Below are positions 22,801 to 24,921 of a stretch of 24,921 nt of DNA, one piece after another. Positions within the stretch are counted from its first letter, which is position 1. Every line of letters begins with the position of its first letter. The translations under genes were made by a program, and so were the position numbers. This stretch comes from a virus. The DNA lies in IMG/VR virus record IMGVR_UViG_3300046536_000069, positions 1 to 24,921 of that record, one strand, 5' to 3'. The notes beneath the pieces were generated by a model that searched no databases, was not told where the DNA came from, and was given only the letters and a program-made list of their open reading frames with translations.

Positions 22801-24921
22801 ATCCCGCGCGACGTGTCCTGCGGATTTGAAACCGCGCCGTTGTTAAAATTGATGCCGCTGTTGGAATACAGCATCCCCTGCATCGTGCCGCCGGTCAGCG
22901 CGAGGTAGAGCGAGTTCGCCGTGTCGGAAGTCATCAGGAAGCCGATGAGGCTGCCGTCGACATAGGCGTTCAGCCAACCGCCATACCACACGAACCCAAC
23001 GGTGTTGCCGCCGTGCGGAATGCCCCAGTATTGGATGCCGAGGCCCCACAGCGCCAGCGTGGCGTTGGGATACAACGCCATCAGATCGGCTTTAACGTAG
23101 CCCGTCTGTGCTTGATACCAGTGGAACCCACCATAGGGCGTATACAGCGAAACGAAATCGACCTCGCCCTGACCTTGGGTGAGGTTGTTGGTGATCGCGA
23201 GGCCCCAGGTGCCCAGGCCGTTGATGACCGACGAATTGGAGGTAGCTTCGAGTATCCCCTGAACCTCAAGGCCACCGCTGATCTGGCCGCCTGTGAGTGG
23301 CAACCACGGGCCACCTTGGCGCAGGATGATGCCATCGACGTATTGCTTGGTCGCGGCCTGTAGGTTTGCGGTGGGATCAGCCGACAGCGTGATGGCCATG
23401 CTGGCGGGCATGGTGATGCCGAAGCGGTTGAAGCTGGCAACCTGCACCTGATTGATGTCGGATGACGCATCATTCGGGTTGCCGTTGTTGATCCACACGT
23501 CGAGGTATTCATAACCCCAGGCGTTGGAGCGGAAGCCCGAGCGGATCGATGATGTGAGGCGCACGCCGATATCACCAACACCGACACCGAAGGTTCCGCC
23601 AAACCGTAGCTTGCCCTCCAGAGCGTTGCCGCTGAAGTTGGCTGGCGCGAGGAACAGTTGGCACGATGTCGTGCTGGCTGTGTAGGATATGTCCAGCCTG
23701 CCGCTTAAAACGCCGCCTGTGAGCGGTAGGTAGTTGCCAGCCGTTTTGCTATCGACATACTGCTTGGTCGCGGCTTGCAGGTTGCTGCTTGGGTCGCGGT
23801 CCAGCATCACCGCGCCACTGGCACGCATGAGCATTAGCGGTGTGCTGAGGAAATTTCCCGCGTCATCGAAGCGATAGAACGCCAGATCGCCGCCAGTGTT
23901 AGAACCGTCGCGCGGCTCTCCGCTGGAATTGCCAATGTTCCATAGTTGAAGCCCGCCTGTCTCCCAGATCAGCGCCCTGTAGGCGCCGGGAGCGGCTTGC
24001 AGCACCATCCCAGCGCCACCCGCACCAGACCAGCCAACGGTGAACGGTCCGCCGGTCACAGAGATACCAGCCTGCGCGGTCAGCAGGCCCGAGAGGGCGC
24101 CCCCGCTGAGCGGCAGGTATCCGCCGAGTGCCGTGCGGACCGCATCGACGTATTGCTTGGTGGCGACCGCCAAGTTCTGCGTCGGGTCGGTGCCGACGAA
24201 GATCGTGCCCTGGAACGAAGCGTCACCGGTCTGGCGTGAGATGAAGAACGGCATACCAAGGTAGCCGCCGCCGTCGCCATAGCGATACAGCGCGAAGGAC
24301 GCCCCCAGATTGTTTCCACTTTCTGGGTCGTTATCTCCAATCCGCAACAACCAACGGGCACTGCCGCTGGTGAACCCCATAATCTGCCGCCCGTTGCCTG
24401 TCGCTGTATCCAGACTGATGGTTGGCCATGAGGCATTCAGTGTCAGATTGCCGGTTAGTATGCCTCCCACGAGTGGCAGGTAGTTTCCAAGCGACGCGCT
24501 GACTGCGTTCACTTGCCCTAGCGTCGCTGCCTGATCTGATGCAGTCGGCGTCTGGCTGAGATGGACCGAGCCTGTATAGACCGCTGTAGGCACTGAGAAA
24601 TTGCCGTTGGGAGAGAACCATCCGATTTCCGTCAGCGCCGTGCCGCCGGTATTCATCTGCCACCAACTGAAGCTGCGCCCTGGATTGTTAAACAGGTTGA
24701 TGAAGTCTAATTCGCTGTTGCCGCCGCTCTGATTGAATTGGAACGCGCCGCCCCAATTTTGGGCGGGCGTAACGGCAGAGCCATTGCCCTGCACGATAAC
24801 CGGCACCATGCCCGGTGTGTTGTTGGCGAAGAAAACCACTGTCGCGAGGAACGTGCCGCCCGTGCTGCCGATCAGGCGCGTCCAGGGCGACCAGCTACCG
24901 GGATACTCATCGTCCACGCTG
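19893..24921 (-). CDS. Giant fibre protein with S74 chaperone, 5' end outside window
   Basis: At least 1674 aa; the frame is open to the window edge, so the true start lies beyond it and the first in-frame GTG at 24917 is not a real start. The shaft has five units in which a QAATKQYVD-like phrase leads into LPLTGGxLSGxL, coded near 24480, 24117, 23735, 23305 and, without the linker, 22900. There are also about four modules with PESG...GS.FA.Y...D.G......FFINRATG. The last 119 residues are a Peptidase_S74 chaperone: SDERAKVDI (20252-20226), with Ser and Lys at the S+5 spacing of the dyad, then GFSAQQVRGIIPEA and a final helix (VKELTAMNAALAARVATLE). It would trimerise and cleave itself before that Ser. 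It lies upstream of the neck genes, which is unusual. Confidence 0.9.
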   Translation of the reverse strand, partial: SVDDEYPGSWSPWTRLIGSTGGTFLATVVFFANNTPGMVPVIVQGNGSAVTPAQNWGGAFQFNQSGGNSELDFINLFNNPGRSFSWWQMNTGGTALTEIGWFSPNGNFSVPTAVYTGSVHLSQTPTASDQAATLGQVNAVSASLGNYLPLVGGILTGNLTLNASWPTISLDTATGNGRQIMGFTSGSARWLLRIGDNDPESGNNLGASFALYRYGDGGGYLGMPFFISRQTGDASFQGTIFVGTDPTQNLAVATKQYVDAVRTALGGYLPLSGGALSGLLTAQAGISVTGGPFTVGWSGAGGAGMVLQAAPGAYRALIWETGGLQLWNIGNSSGEPRDGSNTGGDLAFYRFDDAGNFLSTPLMLMRASGAVMLDRDPSSNLQAATKQYVDSKTAGNYLPLTGGVLSGRLDISYTASTTSCQLFLAPANFSGNALEGKLRFGGTFGVGVGDIGVRLTSSIRSGFRSNAWGYEYLDVWINNGNPNDASSDINQVQVASFNRFGITMPASMAITLSADPTANLQAATKQYVDGIILRQGGPWLPLTGGQISGGLEVQGILEATSNSSVINGLGTWGLAITNNLTQGQGEVDFVSLYTPYGGFHWYQAQTGYVKADLMALYPNATLALWGLGIQYWGIPHGGNTVGFVWYGGWLNAYVDGSLIGFLMTSDTANSLYLALTGGTMQGMLYSNSGINFNNGAVSNPQDTSRGITLWGATSGGYGFCVTGNTLNYNTDVANDKHDFYAGSNLLFRIWGSNYVISNLPMSLQGWLAVGGTSSLGGAVTINAYTPGWGAFNFGQQLAITGPINNGIGICDSSGTKWVGIHNSGGALMFSGMPALTDTTTPPRQWLMLSDAGATVSQITGTQSGGGNSSAIRVVAAFNASYEWNETSAAVDTRKWDAIAGGGSLYFRVMSDDEATANAWLTVGRAGAASTSVYLGTPNGQVYFNNIVGPLHFGNRIAPNNDPANTSNHITLWDGGYGFSITGGTLNVVFGGTCMFLNNGQQQAYFSSSGLTLASGTTALLGRDPTAAMEAVTLQYFQAHGAPSGAYLPIDGSVAMTPGNLRLNAGATPPTARTITGQTAGVDEWCIFLGGMNHAPFAITKFIGTASYQPGISIDWTTLNVTLLGNLAVNKTQGTISVNDPGGAYAQLGAYPGGGTLSVYGSNSQITLANAGSGHVNAIVGYSGTTYQRWSIAMGNATPESGGGSNTGSDFSIARFSDTGVQLGTPFFINRATGNVTIGPGGLISQGTVSINASGYATLALNKGGITSGYSNQIVGYAVGKTRWIIAPGNTDPESTGNAGSNFAIYSYNDDGSYNASPFFINRATGATTVNSNLYAPYISCSGWIIGSNIIRSQGYSNPSVACYNLTGGYVSGMWCESGGTLSWGDCDGNGTPSNTRMYLDRSNNLTVAGGSFATYLHSSGETNTNTIMNASGVFYVANNYAYYLARDGGSGTWNFVENNQWNFAVRINGDIACRNSLYAYGGVFAQNDGGFGFYQNAGAQRQFAFAANWFWDWDGNNGTLYWYSAAFSGAHWYIRNDGWCFNNWFVVGGHGAYQDLSDERAKVDIMPSLAGLAEILQINPIRFRRVRNFKPKPKIDDYHDVGFSAQQVRGIIPEAVMVAGFELPGGGGTMDSANPSLSIGTTAIIAALVNSVKELTAMNAALAARVATLETRTLH
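22865..24490 (-). repeat. Fibre shaft repeats (QAATKQYVD + LPLTGG units)
   Basis: Diverged direct repeats within the giant fibre gene. The stretches near 24144-24175, 23753-23783 and 23335-23366 are close copies at DNA level (coding for VDxx after ATKQY), each followed downstream by a LPLxGG-coding stretch. Units lie about 380-430 bases apart. They mark a modular shaft and are possible sites for recombination with the second fibre gene. Confidence 0.75.

Noticed and set aside
1-24921. tRNA genes, CRISPR arrays, insertion sequences and att sites
   Set aside because: I looked for cloverleaf-like stretches, regularly spaced repeats, transposase motifs and flanking direct repeats. The only repeats found are inside fibre, sheath, wedge and low-complexity genes.

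Overview
The window is almost entirely the late structural (neck, tail, baseplate and fibre) module of a contractile-tailed phage or prophage. About 23.2 kb on the minus strand (24921 down to 1717) reads as one tightly packed operon. Most neighbouring genes overlap by 1-4 bases (ATGA, GTGA or TGATG junctions) or abut. It closes with a clear rho-independent terminator at 1684-1657. The composition is GC-rich. That, together with a PEP-CTERM protein at the left edge, suggests a Gram-negative, probably alphaproteobacterial, host; an Acetobacteraceae-like host is only a guess. No integrase, terminase, portal, capsid or replication gene is in view, so prophage and free phage cannot be told apart.

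Layout in the direction of minus-strand transcription (right to left): a giant tail-fibre-like gene with an S74 self-cleaving chaperone, cut by the window edge (24921-19893); a 117-aa unknown; two tandem paralogous Cys-rich mini-proteins; an HK97-gp10-like tail completion protein; a head-tail adaptor-like protein; a small helical protein with some resemblance to the Acb2/Tad1 hairpin domain; a two-helix membrane protein; a gp12-like neck terminator (16947-17585). Next come the DUF3383 tail sheath, a Pro/Gly/His/Asp repeat protein, a one-helix membrane protein, the DUF3277 tail tube, and a tail assembly chaperone pair with a candidate -1 frameshift site. Then follow a hub-like protein, the tape measure with a C-terminal lytic transglycosylase-like domain, and the baseplate set: Dit-like protein, plug, Gp138-type spike, gp25-like wedge, a Pro/Arg-rich protein, the J protein and a DUF2612/gpI-like protein. 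The operon ends with a second S74 tail fibre, an Ig-like protein and two small proteins.

Two places break the single direction. At 5330-5542 a 70-aa plus-strand gene fills the gap between the J and DUF2612 genes. At the left end (44-1706) there are four plus-strand genes: a PEP-CTERM secreted protein, an unknown 94-aa protein, an HTH protein and a small Cys/His protein. The last three are joined or closely spaced and converge on the tail operon; the operon terminator lies inside the last of them.

Together the minus-strand genes would build a complete contractile tail: neck, sheath, tube, tape measure, hub, spike, wedge and fibres. The less ordinary elements are the giant fibre encoded ahead of the neck genes, the tandem Cys-rich paralogues, the peptide module shared by the wedge protein and its Pro/Arg-rich neighbour, the opposite-strand insert and the possible anti-CBASS-like small protein. 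No tRNA, CRISPR array or insertion sequence was seen. No gene-free stretch exceeds 300 bases.
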